Of a stretch of 24,776 bases of DNA, positions 10,891 to 19,729 are shown in pieces. Where the stretch lies: the IMG/VR virus record IMGVR_UViG_3300037119_003876, positions 1 to 24,776 of that record, one strand, 5' to 3'. The notes under the pieces are model-generated. The model did no database searches. It had not been told where the DNA came from and worked only from the letters and a program-made list of their open reading frames with translations. This DNA comes from a virus. Position 1 is the stretch's first letter. Every line of letters starts with the position of its first letter. A program made the position numbers and the translations under genes.

Positions 10891-12912
10891 ATGCAGCCAC
10901 AAGATACAACTCCTAAAGTCTTTAATGTCGATAATATGACCGATGTTGATTTCGGTGACCTTGTAAAACGACGAGCTGAAGAATCTGAGGGGCACTGGAA
11001 TAAGAGCCAGAAGCTCAAGACTGTCCGGGCTGAGAACACTAAAGATTACCTCGCTAAATACGTCGAGGATCAGCTTATAGACGGACGCTATCAAGAAGTC
11101 TACGTCGATAACCGCCAGTTCGTCTCTGTTCGTACCATTTTACCTTTTCTGACCGCTCGTATTACTGCCCCTGAAGTTATCCCAGCTTCAAGTAAAGATT
11201 TGGCTATTCAGTTCGCTGATGACTTTGAGCAAGTATTACAATTGCATGCCGAACGGCAGCAGGGTCGCCCAAAGATACGCCTAGCTGTCCAAGACCTACT
11301 GAAAGGCGAACGCATCGGCATACTCATGTGGCGCTTTGATAAAGCTACCAACACGCTTGTACTAGAGCATGTACCGCCAGGCATTATAACTATCGGCAAA
11401 CGCTCCAAATATCTTGAGGAGCCTGACTTCCTACGCCATCCTATAGAGCGCTCCGTCGGCGACCTGATAACTATGTTCCCAGAGAAAAAGACTGTCATTC
11501 TTAAATTGTTTAACCTGTCTGCCGAGACAGACCCGACACTTGAAGAGCTTGACCGAGTAAAGACCATTAATATGGACTGGGTATGGGTTGTACTTGATGG
11601 CAAAAAGCAACTCCTAGTAGGTTTTAGTTATCAAAATACCGTCTTTGGCAAGATGAAAGATCCAAACTGGGATGAGGGTGGCGATAACATTACCGACCAG
11701 CCCATGATGCCATATATCTTTTATAACTTCCTGAATGACGGTAAGGGCTGGATTGATGAGACTTCGTTTATGGAACAGGCCCATCACTCGCAGGTCAACT
11801 ACAACAAACGTGGCCAGACAATCGCTGAGAACGCTAAATACGGCGGTACCGGCGTCCCTATCTTCGCTAAGGGTGCGATTAACCAAAAAGACGTAGCCAA
11901 AATTCGGTTCAGCCCGATCCAGCGGATCTTATTGGATTCAACTGACCTAACTAAGTCTTTTACTACTTGGCAGGCCCAGGCCTTACCGCAGTATATTTTT
12001 GAGGATAAGACTAACCTGGCTGAATCCATAGACAATATCTGGGCTGCCAATGCCGTACTTCGAGGGCAGCAATCCGAGAACAAGACAGCTACTCAGGATC
12101 TTTTGAATCGCAATCAAGCCGAGGGCCGAATGGCTGACCCTGTGGATTGTATTGACGATTCGATGACACGCTTCTATCTCTTGGAAGCCCAACTTATGTA
12201 CCGTTACTTTGATAAAGAGAAGTATTATAACTATAAGGGCAATGATGGAAATTTCGTCAGTGCTGTAGTCTCCTCTAAGGACATCGCCAAGAACCTGGGC
12301 ATTCACATTACGGTCAGAGCTGGCACCAGTTTGCCTTTGGATAGGGCCCAGCGGCGAGCTACTGTGATGGAGCTATTAAAGCTTAACAAAGTTGGAACCC
12401 TAACTGCGTATAAAGAACTCGGTGTGTTTGACGATCCAGAAGAAGCCTACAAACAATACGTTATGGAGCAACTTGATCCTAAAGCTTCTCTTGAGGAAGT
12501 TGATAAACAGGTCTTTGACCGTGAAGCTAATGAGGATATCCAGATTGTACTTGGCGGTGGTATACCTGATGAGCGTGAAGATATCACCCCAGAATATGTG
12601 AACTACCTGAACGAATGGCTGTTGACTGATAAATTTAAGTTGCTCCAAGAAAAGAAAGCCTCCACAGCCGCTAGACTGTCTCAGTTTATTGACGGTATTT
12701 TAGCTAAGGCCCAGCGCAAAGCCGACAAGCTAGCGCTCCAGCCAGCTCCTGATGCATCCGTAAGTCCTCTGGCCGCAATGGGTGCCGCCCAGCCACCAGT
12801 CGGGCCGCCTCAGCCTGGACAGCCCCCCCAAGCGCCTCCACAATTCCCCAGCGCTCAGCCCCAGCCACCAGCACCGACAGCTGGTGTTGTCCCCAGTAGT
12901 CCTGTACAATAA
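10891..12912 (+). CDS. Portal protein
   Basis: The 673-residue protein is the probable dodecameric portal through which DNA enters and leaves the head. It follows the terminase and precedes the scaffold and capsid. The sequence features are typical: an N-terminal helical region, a central alpha/beta body (YVDNRQFVSVRTILPFLTAR near 71-90; LEHVPPGIITIGKRSKYLEE), a long helical stretch corresponding to the stem and clip, and a C-terminal tail from about residue 622 that is almost all proline, glutamine and alanine. Length is in the range for large portals. The ATG lacks a Shine-Dalgarno. A Mu-like or T4-like subgroup cannot be chosen from sequence alone. Confidence 0.85.
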   Translation: MQPQDTTPKVFNVDNMTDVDFGDLVKRRAEESEGHWNKSQKLKTVRAENTKDYLAKYVEDQLIDGRYQEVYVDNRQFVSVRTILPFLTARITAPEVIPASSKDLAIQFADDFEQVLQLHAERQQGRPKIRLAVQDLLKGERIGILMWRFDKATNTLVLEHVPPGIITIGKRSKYLEEPDFLRHPIERSVGDLITMFPEKKTVILKLFNLSAETDPTLEELDRVKTINMDWVWVVLDGKKQLLVGFSYQNTVFGKMKDPNWDEGGDNITDQPMMPYIFYNFLNDGKGWIDETSFMEQAHHSQVNYNKRGQTIAENAKYGGTGVPIFAKGAINQKDVAKIRFSPIQRILLDSTDLTKSFTTWQAQALPQYIFEDKTNLAESIDNIWAANAVLRGQQSENKTATQDLLNRNQAEGRMADPVDCIDDSMTRFYLLEAQLMYRYFDKEKYYNYKGNDGNFVSAVVSSKDIAKNLGIHITVRAGTSLPLDRAQRRATVMELLKLNKVGTLTAYKELGVFDDPEEAYKQYVMEQLDPKASLEEVDKQVFDREANEDIQIVLGGGIPDEREDITPEYVNYLNEWLLTDKFKLLQEKKASTAARLSQFIDGILAKAQRKADKLALQPAPDASVSPLAAMGAAQPPVGPPQPGQPPQAPPQFPSAQPQPPAPTAGVVPSSPVQ

Positions 12913-12934
12913 GTAAATAATTTTAGGAGTCAAT

Positions 12935-13900
12935 ATGGATGAAAACGGTTCACCAACCAGTCCAGCGCCAGAAGCAACTGAAAGCACCACAACGCCAAGT
13001 TATGAAAGTAGCAACGATTTAGATTTTGAAATGAGTCCTGAGCAAGAGCAGGACTTTGTTAATAAAACCTTGGGTATCACTGACCCAAGCGTGGAGGCAC
13101 CGAAAGATGATAACCCAACAAATGCTCCAAAACCTGACGGAACTGGAGAAGAGCCAGAAACGCCACCAACTCCTAAAGAGCCGCAAGTTACGCCACCTGA
13201 ACAACCAGCACCTGCGGCAGTTAAACCGCCAGAGGCTCCAGAACCAGTTGTTGCGCCGGTCGAGCAAGCTGGTGTCGATACCTCCGACCTCTGGATTGAA
13301 GTCGAGAACGCCGACGGCACCCCAGTAAAGATCACCCTCGATGGTGGCCTCCCTGAGGATTTCCAGTTTAAGAGCGACAAACAGCTCTATGAAGTCATGG
13401 AATCTATGCAGGAAATGAAAAACCTACAGGCCGAGCGTGAGGCAGATTTTGAAGCCAAGAATGAGCAGCAATTGGCTCAGCAGTCCCAAGACGCCCAGCT
13501 AACCACTTGGGAATCAGAAACCCAGACTTTAATAGATGCTGGTCTCATCCCAGAACCGAAACTCAAATCTCCAGCAAACGGCAAGCAGTTCACTCCTGAG
13601 GAAGTAGAAGCCGACCCCTCTCTTAAATTACAGAATGAAGTGTACACTTTCATGAAGTCAGAAAATGACAAGCGTATTGGCGAGGGCAAGCCGCCAATTA
13701 TGTCATTTGGCACGATGTTCAATGTCTATCAGCAACAGCAAAAGAATGATGCCGAAGCTAAGGCCAAGGAAGAAGAGGCTAAACTTACCAAAGAGCGTGG
13801 AGCTTTGATAGGTGGGACTTCGGCTGCCAGCGGTGGTGAGAAATCTGCCTACGTTGCAGGTAGTCATGCCAATATTTGGAGCGTCCCAGTCGAAACTTGA
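12935..13900 (+). CDS. Probable scaffolding protein
   Basis: The 321-residue protein lies between portal and major capsid, the classical position of the internal scaffold that guides capsid shell assembly. It is acidic; residues about 40-115 are proline-rich and disordered, a helical segment rich in E, Q and M follows (about 145-185), and there is a charged helix near 265-290 (QKNDAEAKAKEEEAKL). The C-terminus (about 295-321) is less charged and may bind capsid subunits. The ATG follows TTTAGGAG. A weak -10 (TACAAT, 12905-12910) in the end of the portal gene may add transcription. Not cleaved visibly: no protease motif is seen. Confidence 0.8.
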   Translation: MDENGSPTSPAPEATESTTTPSYESSNDLDFEMSPEQEQDFVNKTLGITDPSVEAPKDDNPTNAPKPDGTGEEPETPPTPKEPQVTPPEQPAPAAVKPPEAPEPVVAPVEQAGVDTSDLWIEVENADGTPVKITLDGGLPEDFQFKSDKQLYEVMESMQEMKNLQAEREADFEAKNEQQLAQQSQDAQLTTWESETQTLIDAGLIPEPKLKSPANGKQFTPEEVEADPSLKLQNEVYTFMKSENDKRIGEGKPPIMSFGTMFNVYQQQQKNDAEAKAKEEEAKLTKERGALIGGTSAASGGEKSAYVAGSHANIWSVPVET

Positions 13901-13914
13901 CATTTTAAAATCCT

Positions 13915-13920
13915 TATAGT
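13915..13920 (+). promoter_or_regulatory. Possible -10 element before the capsid gene
   Basis: TATAGT preceded by a TTGACA (13897-13902), but with only 12 bases between, well short of the normal 16-18. Weak. It is listed because a hairpin terminator follows, as at other promoter sites here. Confidence 0.3.
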
Positions 13921-13934
13921 AAGGTGAAGATAAC

Positions 13935-13962
13935 AACCGCCCGGTTTTCTGGGCGGTTTTAT
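13935..13962 (+). terminator. Intrinsic terminator between scaffold and major capsid genes
   Basis: Perfect 8-bp stem AACCGCCC (13935-13942) with GGGCGGTT (13951-13958), loop GGTTTTCT, followed by TTTTATTTATT. It may reduce read-through from the scaffold message or act as a 5' hairpin of capsid mRNA. Confidence 0.85.
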
Positions 13963-13987
13963 TTATTAGAAAATTAAGGAGCATATT

Positions 13988-15055
13988 TTGGACTACAGCA
14001 GGCTTATCGCAACAACTAGTCAAAGCGTCGCACCCTACGTTGTCGATGCAATCCACGGTTCCAGCGTCCTGGTTGGGCGAACCACTGGTAGCCGTGTTAA
14101 ACCTTGGGAGATGGGTATCTACGAAAAGCAACCCATTCAAGTTAGCGATATTACGACCGCTATCGACTTCCAAGGTATTGGCAACTTTAACACTGCCGAT
14201 AACACCACTGACGTCAACTTGCAGTGGGAAGCTAAGGGTCTGGGCGACTCTGTCATCATCGGATACGCTGAGCTTGGTCTGAATCAAACTAAAGCCCAGG
14301 TTATTAACCTTGTTAAGCGCAAATTCGACGTTGTCAAGAATAGCCTGGTTGCTGCTTCTGGCACTCGTTTCTACGGTCTCGGCGCTGGTGCGGCTATCGA
14401 GGGTCTACAGCTTTCAACTGACGCTGGTACCTACAGTTCTAGCTATGGTGCATTAAGCCGCACGACCTACGGTACAGCAATTAATGGTCAGGTCACGGCC
14501 GCCGCCGGTGGAGTAATTTCCTTTAACTCAGTTGCCGCACAGATGGATCTTTGCTCAGCTGCCGCTTCCGCTACTGACTCCACCAATCTCCTGCTAACTA
14601 CTAAGACAATCTGGGCTTTGCTTGAGAAACTGGTAGAATCCAAGAGCCGTGGTAACTACGATACTTCTCGTGGCAACCTGCGTGTCTCGCCATACACTCC
14701 GATGGGCGTAGCTTTAGAAGCCAAGCAAGTTGGTGTTGGTGGTTACGAAAGTATCTACTTCCGTGGCGTCCCAGCCGTTAAGGATGATCAGTGTGCTTCT
14801 GGTCTCATGTACACCCTAAACGAGAACTACCTAGAATTCGTTAGCTCAAACATCGCTTACTGTGATAACATCACCATGAAGCAGACTGTTACCAAGGGCT
14901 CCTTAGAAGATGTCGTTACTACCGCATGGCAGGTTTCCAAAGAAGCCAAGCCAACCAATGGCCTCGGTGATGTCCGCCAAATCGCCATCTATGGCAACTA
15001 TGTCAATCGTAACCCATTCCGTTCAGGTGTCGTAACCGGAATTACAACCACTTAA
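13988..15055 (+). CDS. Major capsid protein
   Basis: The 355-residue protein directly follows the scaffold gene and is the best candidate for the shell subunit. It starts at TTG with AAGGAG six bases upstream. It is rich in Ala, Gly, Ser, Thr and has the strand and helix pattern expected of the HK97 fold: a long N-terminal arm, a spine-helix-like segment (LNQTKAQVINLVKRKFDVVKNSL, about 98-120, with Lys and Arg), an A-domain with LLTTKTIWALLEKLVESKSR, and a late DNITMKQTVTKGSLEDVVTTAW. No protease or delta-domain signal is seen. HK97 fold is inferred from pattern and position, not from a search. Confidence 0.85.
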   Translation: MDYSRLIATTSQSVAPYVVDAIHGSSVLVGRTTGSRVKPWEMGIYEKQPIQVSDITTAIDFQGIGNFNTADNTTDVNLQWEAKGLGDSVIIGYAELGLNQTKAQVINLVKRKFDVVKNSLVAASGTRFYGLGAGAAIEGLQLSTDAGTYSSSYGALSRTTYGTAINGQVTAAAGGVISFNSVAAQMDLCSAAASATDSTNLLLTTKTIWALLEKLVESKSRGNYDTSRGNLRVSPYTPMGVALEAKQVGVGGYESIYFRGVPAVKDDQCASGLMYTLNENYLEFVSSNIAYCDNITMKQTVTKGSLEDVVTTAWQVSKEAKPTNGLGDVRQIAIYGNYVNRNPFRSGVVTGITTT

Positions 15056-15066
15056 AGGAGAAAATA

Positions 15067-15804
15067 ATGATCTCAGGATTTCTACAGATAACCCCATCCG
15101 ATGCACGTACAACGTCCACTACGAAGAACGGCGTGTTAATCGGAAGCAAAGCCATCACCCGCGACGGTAAAGTATACCGTTGGACACTTAACGGTGCAGT
15201 GGCTCTCGCAGCTGGAAAAACGAACACAGGCGTTGCCCGTGTTGCCAACAACTCTAACATGGCACTTGCCACAACTAGCAACATTGCTATCGGCTCAACA
15301 AAAATTAGCGTTACTCTTGGTGGCACAGCAGTAACAGCCGATCAATACTTAGATGGCTATGCAGTCATCAACGACGGTACTGGTGTAGGCCAGTCATTCT
15401 TACTCGCTGGTAACAGCGCTCAAACAAGTGGTTCTGGTACATGTGAACTCTATCTAGCTGAAGCTATTACTGCCGCATTGGTAATCACGTCAGACACTAA
15501 AGTAACACTGATCCCTAATCCAAATGCAGGTGTCGTTGTTACCCCAGCAGTAGTTACAAACCCCATCGCCGGTGTACCAAATGTTGCTGTCGCAGCCAGC
15601 TCGTACTTCTGGGATCAAAGCCGTGGTATGGCAGGAGTGCTGAGTGATGGTGTCATCGCTCGCGGCACCCAAGGCATTCCATCAGACGCAGTAATCGGCG
15701 CACTCGAAACCCGAGTAGACGCAACTGTTGTCCAGCCCGTGTCATTTGTTCCAGACGCAACCGTAGACGCTAAATACTACCCTCAGTACCTACTAGTAGA
15801 TTAA
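15067..15804 (+). CDS. Probable capsid decoration or head structural protein
   Basis: The 245-residue protein follows the capsid gene by 11 bases with AAAGGAG before its ATG. Rich in Ala, Thr, Val, Gly with many short beta strands, and a NGVLIGSKAITRDGKVYRWTLNG motif near the start. This is the usual composition of decoration proteins and head-associated beta proteins. No transmembrane segment or enzyme motif. Exact role unknown. Confidence 0.65.
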   Translation: MISGFLQITPSDARTTSTTKNGVLIGSKAITRDGKVYRWTLNGAVALAAGKTNTGVARVANNSNMALATTSNIAIGSTKISVTLGGTAVTADQYLDGYAVINDGTGVGQSFLLAGNSAQTSGSGTCELYLAEAITAALVITSDTKVTLIPNPNAGVVVTPAVVTNPIAGVPNVAVAASSYFWDQSRGMAGVLSDGVIARGTQGIPSDAVIGALETRVDATVVQPVSFVPDATVDAKYYPQYLLVD

Positions 15805-15816
15805 TAAGGAGGCTAT

Positions 15817-16371
15817 ATGGCTCAAAAATTTGAAGATTCATATCCTCTCAGCGTACAGGGCGGCTTCACTACCTCATTGCCGGTAGTTTTATCTGGTACA
15901 GCAGCTACATTATCTGTCGGTGGTACGCTGGCAGTCACAGGAACCTCAACCATGACGGGTGCAGTAACATTTACTGCTGCTCCAGTATTCAGCGCTGGTG
16001 CGACAGGTTCGTACTTCGCAGCCAGTTATGTTGGTCAGACCACGGAAGCCGCTACTGACCGTCAATTCTTCGTGGCTCCTATTGCTTGTGCGATTGTGGC
16101 GATCAGTGAAGTACATGCGGTAGCCGCTGGAGGTGCCTCAGCTCTACAGGTCACTAAAGAGACTACAACTGGTGCTCCTGGTGCTGGTACGGACATTCTT
16201 ACGAACAACACGAACTCTGGTTTTGACCTTGCTGCCACAGCCCAAACTGTACAGGTTGGTACGTTCGCCGCTACTTCATTGGCTGTGGGTGATCGTCTAA
16301 GCATAGACTTTGCTCAGGCTATTCAATCAACGGCTGGATTGCTCGTAACAGTAATTCTAAAGACTACATAG
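15817..16371 (+). CDS. Probable head fibre or decoration protein
   Basis: The 184-residue protein starts after AAGGAGG. Residues about 20-70 contain repeated strands of the type LSGTAATLSVGGTLAVTGTS, as in trimeric fibre shafts. The C-terminal about 110 residues form a beta domain (RQFFVAPIACAIVAISEVHA ... RLSIDFAQAIQSTAGLLVTV) seen in phage head-fibre and decoration proteins. Position after the capsid gene favours attachment to the head. Not proven. Confidence 0.65.
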   Translation: MAQKFEDSYPLSVQGGFTTSLPVVLSGTAATLSVGGTLAVTGTSTMTGAVTFTAAPVFSAGATGSYFAASYVGQTTEAATDRQFFVAPIACAIVAISEVHAVAAGGASALQVTKETTTGAPGAGTDILTNNTNSGFDLAATAQTVQVGTFAATSLAVGDRLSIDFAQAIQSTAGLLVTVILKTT

Positions 16372-16380
16372 GAGTAATAT

Positions 16381-16542
16381 ATGTCTGAAACTCATGAGAA
16401 TGCATTTAAGATGGAAGCTGACGAAATGCGCCGACAAGCCGCTACTCTTTTAGGAGAGGCTGAAAGACTTGATCCAACTCCAGTTGAAAAGCCAGCCAAA
16501 GAAGTACCCGAAACTTCGTTGAAAAGCCAGCCAAAGAAGTAA
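16381..16542 (+). CDS. Small protein, 53 aa, with duplicated end
   Basis: The ATG follows AGGAG at about 7 bases. It has a helical, acidic and Arg-containing start (KMEADEMRRQAATLLGEAERL) and a Pro- and Lys-rich end. The end was reshaped by a 24-bp direct repeat: the second copy (16518-16541) is read in another frame and supplies the last residues and part of the stop. Confidence 0.6.
   Translation: MSETHENAFKMEADEMRRQAATLLGEAERLDPTPVEKPAKEVPETSLKSQPKK
16483..16541 (+). repeat. 24-bp direct repeat, out of frame
   Basis: The sequence starting GTTGAAAAGCCAGCCAAAG lies at 16483-16506 and again, identical, at 16518-16541. The offset of 35 bp is not a multiple of three, so the second copy is read in a different frame and ends the gene. 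Confidence 0.95.
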
Positions 16543-16565
16543 TATACTTCTTGCGGTTTGAGATG

Positions 16566-16593
16566 TGGTATACTGCCGTTATAAATTAACGGC
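16566..16593 (+). promoter_or_regulatory. Extended -10 promoter with adjoining perfect hairpin
   Basis: TGGTATACT (16566-16574) is followed without a gap by GCCGTTA (16575-16581), five bases, TAACGGC (16587-16593), a perfect 7-bp inverted repeat. There is no T tract. The hairpin overlaps the predicted start site near 16581, so it could act as DNA (operator) or partly as RNA. Confidence 0.6.
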
Positions 16594-16611
16594 TTCCTGC
16601 CAAGGACTCTT

Positions 16612-17232
16612 ATGCAACCGCAAATGGAAAATGCCTCACAACTACAAGGTCAAGCCTCCGGTGGTATGACTGCCAAGGCCGCATTTAATGCAAAGTATTG
16701 GTTCGGGACGCTACAGATGGTCACGGTTGTGAATCCATTAGAGCAAGACTGGCCTTTCATGGTTGAAATGCGCCACTACATCATTAAAAAAGGGGCAAAA
16801 GAACGCTTCCCTGGGGTTATTGCCAACGTTTACCTCGATCAAATGTCCAAGATTCTCGCTCAGCATGATGAGCAACTAGGCAATATGGCTGATCCTGAAC
16901 TAAAGAAGATTTATTACGACAAACTGATCGTTTCCGTCGACAGTCTAGTCCAGGAGCACGACAACCGACCAGCTTACTTGCAACATGTCGCTCCTGAAGC
17001 CATGCTGGGGGCTCCTGACGAGGTAGCACCATGGGAAAGAGCATCACAAACTCCTGTGGCCTCTCCTGAACCCCCAAAAGCTCCCGCAAAGCCTGAAGCA
17101 GGTGAGAGATCCTTTGACCTTAACGGCCTAAAGTTTAAGATGGTCACGGACGAAGCTGGTTTGGCTACGTTTTTCAAGAATGACAAAGAGATTGACGAAG
17201 CGGCCTATGCTAAAGCGGCCTCAATGGCATGA
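16612..17232 (+). CDS. Structural or assembly protein of unknown role, 206 aa
   Basis: The ATG follows AAGGA six bases upstream. The first half is helical (AFNAKYWFGTLQMVTVVNP; YLDQMSKILAQHDEQLGNMA), then a Pro- and Ala-rich linker (about 140-165) and a short C-terminal alpha/beta part (FDLNGLKFKMVTDEAGLATF). It overlaps the coiled-coil gene by four bases. No known family recognised. A head or tail assembly role is suggested by position only. Confidence 0.7.
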   Translation: MQPQMENASQLQGQASGGMTAKAAFNAKYWFGTLQMVTVVNPLEQDWPFMVEMRHYIIKKGAKERFPGVIANVYLDQMSKILAQHDEQLGNMADPELKKIYYDKLIVSVDSLVQEHDNRPAYLQHVAPEAMLGAPDEVAPWERASQTPVASPEPPKAPAKPEAGERSFDLNGLKFKMVTDEAGLATFFKNDKEIDEAAYAKAASMA

Positions 17233-17669
17233 TTCAATCACTAATACAACAGGCTAAAGACGAGTTAGATAAGCTCGACGCTCTAGCCACCGAAAAGCAG
17301 GCGGTTATTGCACAGGCCGACGCTACTCTGGATAAGGCCGAACAAGAGCTTATTGCGATGCAAGCCTCCATAGATAAGGTACATAAAGACTACGAACAGG
17401 AAATACTTAAAACGGAAAAAGAGGCTACCCCATATCGTAAAGAGCTAGCTAAGCTTAAGGACGAAGTATCCGGTTTTGTTCAGCGCAAAAGCGAACTTAT
17501 GATAGCTAACGCTGAGCTCGAGCGACAAAACAAAGAGTTTATGGACTACGAAAAAGGTGCCTGGAAAGTCTTGAACGCTAAAGATGAAGAACTCACAGCT
17601 AGGGAGAAAACAATATCAGAAAAAGAACAACTACGCCCAGGCGTCAAAACTTTCTTACCCTCGATGTAG
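17229..17669 (+). CDS. Coiled-coil protein, 146 aa
   Basis: The ATG overlaps the stop of the previous gene (ATGA). Nearly the entire sequence is charged heptad-like helix (LDKAEQELIAMQASIDK; KELAKLKDEVSGFVQRKSEL). This would form a long rod or dimer. Such proteins may be assembly chaperones or short scaffolds. No catalytic motif. Confidence 0.75.
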   Translation: MIQSLIQQAKDELDKLDALATEKQAVIAQADATLDKAEQELIAMQASIDKVHKDYEQEILKTEKEATPYRKELAKLKDEVSGFVQRKSELMIANAELERQNKEFMDYEKGAWKVLNAKDEELTAREKTISEKEQLRPGVKTFLPSM

Positions 17670-17675
17670 CAAGAG

Positions 17676-17684
17676 TGTTATAAT
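17676..17684 (+). promoter_or_regulatory. Perfect extended -10 promoter (TGTTATAAT)
   Basis: Matches the TGnTATAAT consensus exactly. The predicted start is near 17691, with the hairpin beginning about three bases later. Confidence 0.7.
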
Positions 17685-17693
17685 CTAGGTAGC

Positions 17694-17722
17694 AGCCGTC
17701 CGGCTTAGGGCGGCTTTTATTT
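17694..17722 (+). terminator. Terminator-like hairpin at the 5' end of the fibre message
   Basis: AGCCGTCC (17694-17701) pairs with GGGCGGCT (17708-17715), eight pairs including one G-T, loop GGCTTA, then CTTTTATTTA. The ATG at 17726 follows with no separate Shine-Dalgarno. It could terminate transcripts from upstream or act as a 5' stabilising hairpin for the new transcript. Confidence 0.75.
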
Positions 17723-17725
17723 ACT

Positions 17726-19705
17726 ATGAGTACCAATAAATTCACCACTAATAACAATCCTACTCTGGTAGCGGTGAGTAATGCTGATGGTGAAACCCCC
17801 GTATATTTATATGCTGATCCAGCGACTCACGGTCTAGTAGTCAGTGCTACGATCAGTTCAGTGGGACTTGCAACCTCAGCCAATCAGACCAACGGTTCAC
17901 AACTTACCCAGATCGTTGATGCTGGCGGTGAAGCCGCTACAGTTACAGGCGGTAAATTAGACGTCAACGCCACTGCTACTCTGTCCGGTAGCTCTATACC
18001 AATCTCAGGAGCGGCAACAGGAGTAGGTGTAGCTATCCTTGACGGATCAGGTAATCAGGTAACCTCATTTGGGGGTGGAACCCAGTATGACGAGGATACC
18101 GCTTCAGCTGATGGTCAAAAACTTACCATGGCAGGTGTGACTAGGGCGGATACGGCCGCTTCCCAAGTGGGAACCGACGGGGATCGCTCGACCCTGATCG
18201 TCGATGCCAGCGGGCGTATGCATGTTAACGTCGGCACATCAGCGCTACCAACTGGTGCCTCAACTTCGGCTAAGCAGGATACGGGGAATACAAGTCTTGC
18301 TTCGATAGATGGCAAGATCACTGCCGTGAATACCGGGGCTGTCGTCGTATCATCTTCAGCGCTTCCATCAGGAGCCTCCACCTCAGCCAAACAAGACACT
18401 CAGATAACAGCAGAACAGGCCATTCAAGCATCTGTTGAACTCATTGATGATACCGTGGCAACCCTTGGCACAACTACTTATACGGAGGCAACCACCAAAG
18501 GGATAACCATTGGAGCTGTTCGTCGGGATGCCAATACTACCCTTGTAGACACAACTAACGAAGTAGCGCCTTTGCAGGTTAATGCCACAGGAGAACTTAA
18601 AGTAGCCCAAATCCAAGCTCTCCCTGCCGGTGCCAACGCTATTGGTAAATTAGCGGCCAATGATGGAGTGGACATCGGGGACGTAACTATTAACAATGCC
18701 TCTGGCGGGAGCGCCGTAAACATTCAGGACGGGGGTAATTCTATCACTGTCGACGGGGCAGTTACCACATCAGGTACTGTCACAGAAGCCAACTCGGGTG
18801 CAGCTCTAACATCCTTACAGCTTATTGATGACATTGTATATACTGACGACACTTCGACTCACGCTACGGGTACAAGTAAGGGCGCTGGGATTATGGCAGT
18901 TGCAGCCCCGACCGATGCATCAGTAGATGCTAATGATATTGGTATGGTCGCCATGACCACTGCCAGAGCTTTAAAAAATGATCTAACCACTATTGCTGGA
19001 ACAGCAGCAGTTAATGGATCAGGAACAGCTACAGGCGCTCTAAGAGTAGAGTTGCCAACCAATGGCACGGGGGTAATAGCTACGGTCGGAGCAGTTACTG
19101 CTATCACGAATGCTCTGCCAACGGGCACTAACTCAATCGGTGATGTTAGATCAATCACTACATCTATAGTCCCTGGTACGGGAGCGACTAATTTGGGCAA
19201 GGCTGAAGATGCTCAACATACTACAGGGGATGTTGGCGTGGCTATTCTAGGCATCCGTGACGATACGTTAAATGCCACCTCCGGCACTGAGGGTGATTAT
19301 GAGATGTTCCACACAACGGCAGAGGGTGCTATGTGGGTCACTCAAGCCCCATCTATTACGAATGGTTGGGCCACATTTAACGCAACGTCTGGCGATGGTT
19401 CTACCGCCCTTACAAACACCGCTCAGCAAGTTAAGGCTACTACAGGTACAGTGGGGGGCTGGTACATTTACAATCCCAATGCCACGGCTACTTACGTCAA
19501 TTTCTACAACGATACTTCGGCTTCGGTAACGGTAGGCACAACCAATCAACAGATGGTTATCTGTGTTCCTGCTACTGCTGGTGCTAACGTAGAGTTTGGC
19601 AATGGCATAACCTTTGCTACTGCCATATCTATCTCTGCTACTACCACGGGTGGAGGCAACACAGCACCGGGGAGTGCCTTAGAGTGTAATGTGTTCTATA
19701 AATAA
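17726..19705 (+). CDS. Large fibre-like structural protein, 659 aa
   Basis: Rich in Thr, Ala, Ser, Gly and Val, with a low-complexity beta-repeat body. It carries repeated segments such as ALPTGASTSAKQDTGNTSL and ALPSGASTSAKQDT, and LIDDTVATLG / LIDDIVYTDD, as seen in many phage tail or fibre proteins. The C-terminal about 130 residues (from GWATFNATSGDG) look like a globular beta domain (VGGWYIYNPNATATYVNFYN) of the type that recurs in phage structural proteins. No enzymatic site is seen. The N-terminus begins MSTNKFTTNNNPTLVAVSNA. Likely virion surface, exact location unknown. Confidence 0.75.
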   Translation: MSTNKFTTNNNPTLVAVSNADGETPVYLYADPATHGLVVSATISSVGLATSANQTNGSQLTQIVDAGGEAATVTGGKLDVNATATLSGSSIPISGAATGVGVAILDGSGNQVTSFGGGTQYDEDTASADGQKLTMAGVTRADTAASQVGTDGDRSTLIVDASGRMHVNVGTSALPTGASTSAKQDTGNTSLASIDGKITAVNTGAVVVSSSALPSGASTSAKQDTQITAEQAIQASVELIDDTVATLGTTTYTEATTKGITIGAVRRDANTTLVDTTNEVAPLQVNATGELKVAQIQALPAGANAIGKLAANDGVDIGDVTINNASGGSAVNIQDGGNSITVDGAVTTSGTVTEANSGAALTSLQLIDDIVYTDDTSTHATGTSKGAGIMAVAAPTDASVDANDIGMVAMTTARALKNDLTTIAGTAAVNGSGTATGALRVELPTNGTGVIATVGAVTAITNALPTGTNSIGDVRSITTSIVPGTGATNLGKAEDAQHTTGDVGVAILGIRDDTLNATSGTEGDYEMFHTTAEGAMWVTQAPSITNGWATFNATSGDGSTALTNTAQQVKATTGTVGGWYIYNPNATATYVNFYNDTSASVTVGTTNQQMVICVPATAGANVEFGNGITFATAISISATTTGGGNTAPGSALECNVFYK

Positions 19706-19707
19706 CG

Positions 19708-19713
19708 TATAAT
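19708..19713 (+). promoter_or_regulatory. Possible -10 (TATAAT) before the 19730 gene
   Basis: A perfect TATAAT, but without the TGn extension or a good -35. The predicted start near 19720 would leave only a ten-base leader. It is a weak candidate. Confidence 0.35.
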
Positions 19714-19729
19714 GAATTAAGGAGAAATT

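Noticed and set aside
12903-12910. TACAAT as a strong promoter for the scaffold gene
   Set aside because: The TG lies directly at the hexamer with no spacer base and there is no -35; kept only as a weak note.
13000-13380. Minus-strand ORFs over the scaffold gene
   Set aside because: They are shadows of proline- and glutamate-rich codons and have no start signals.
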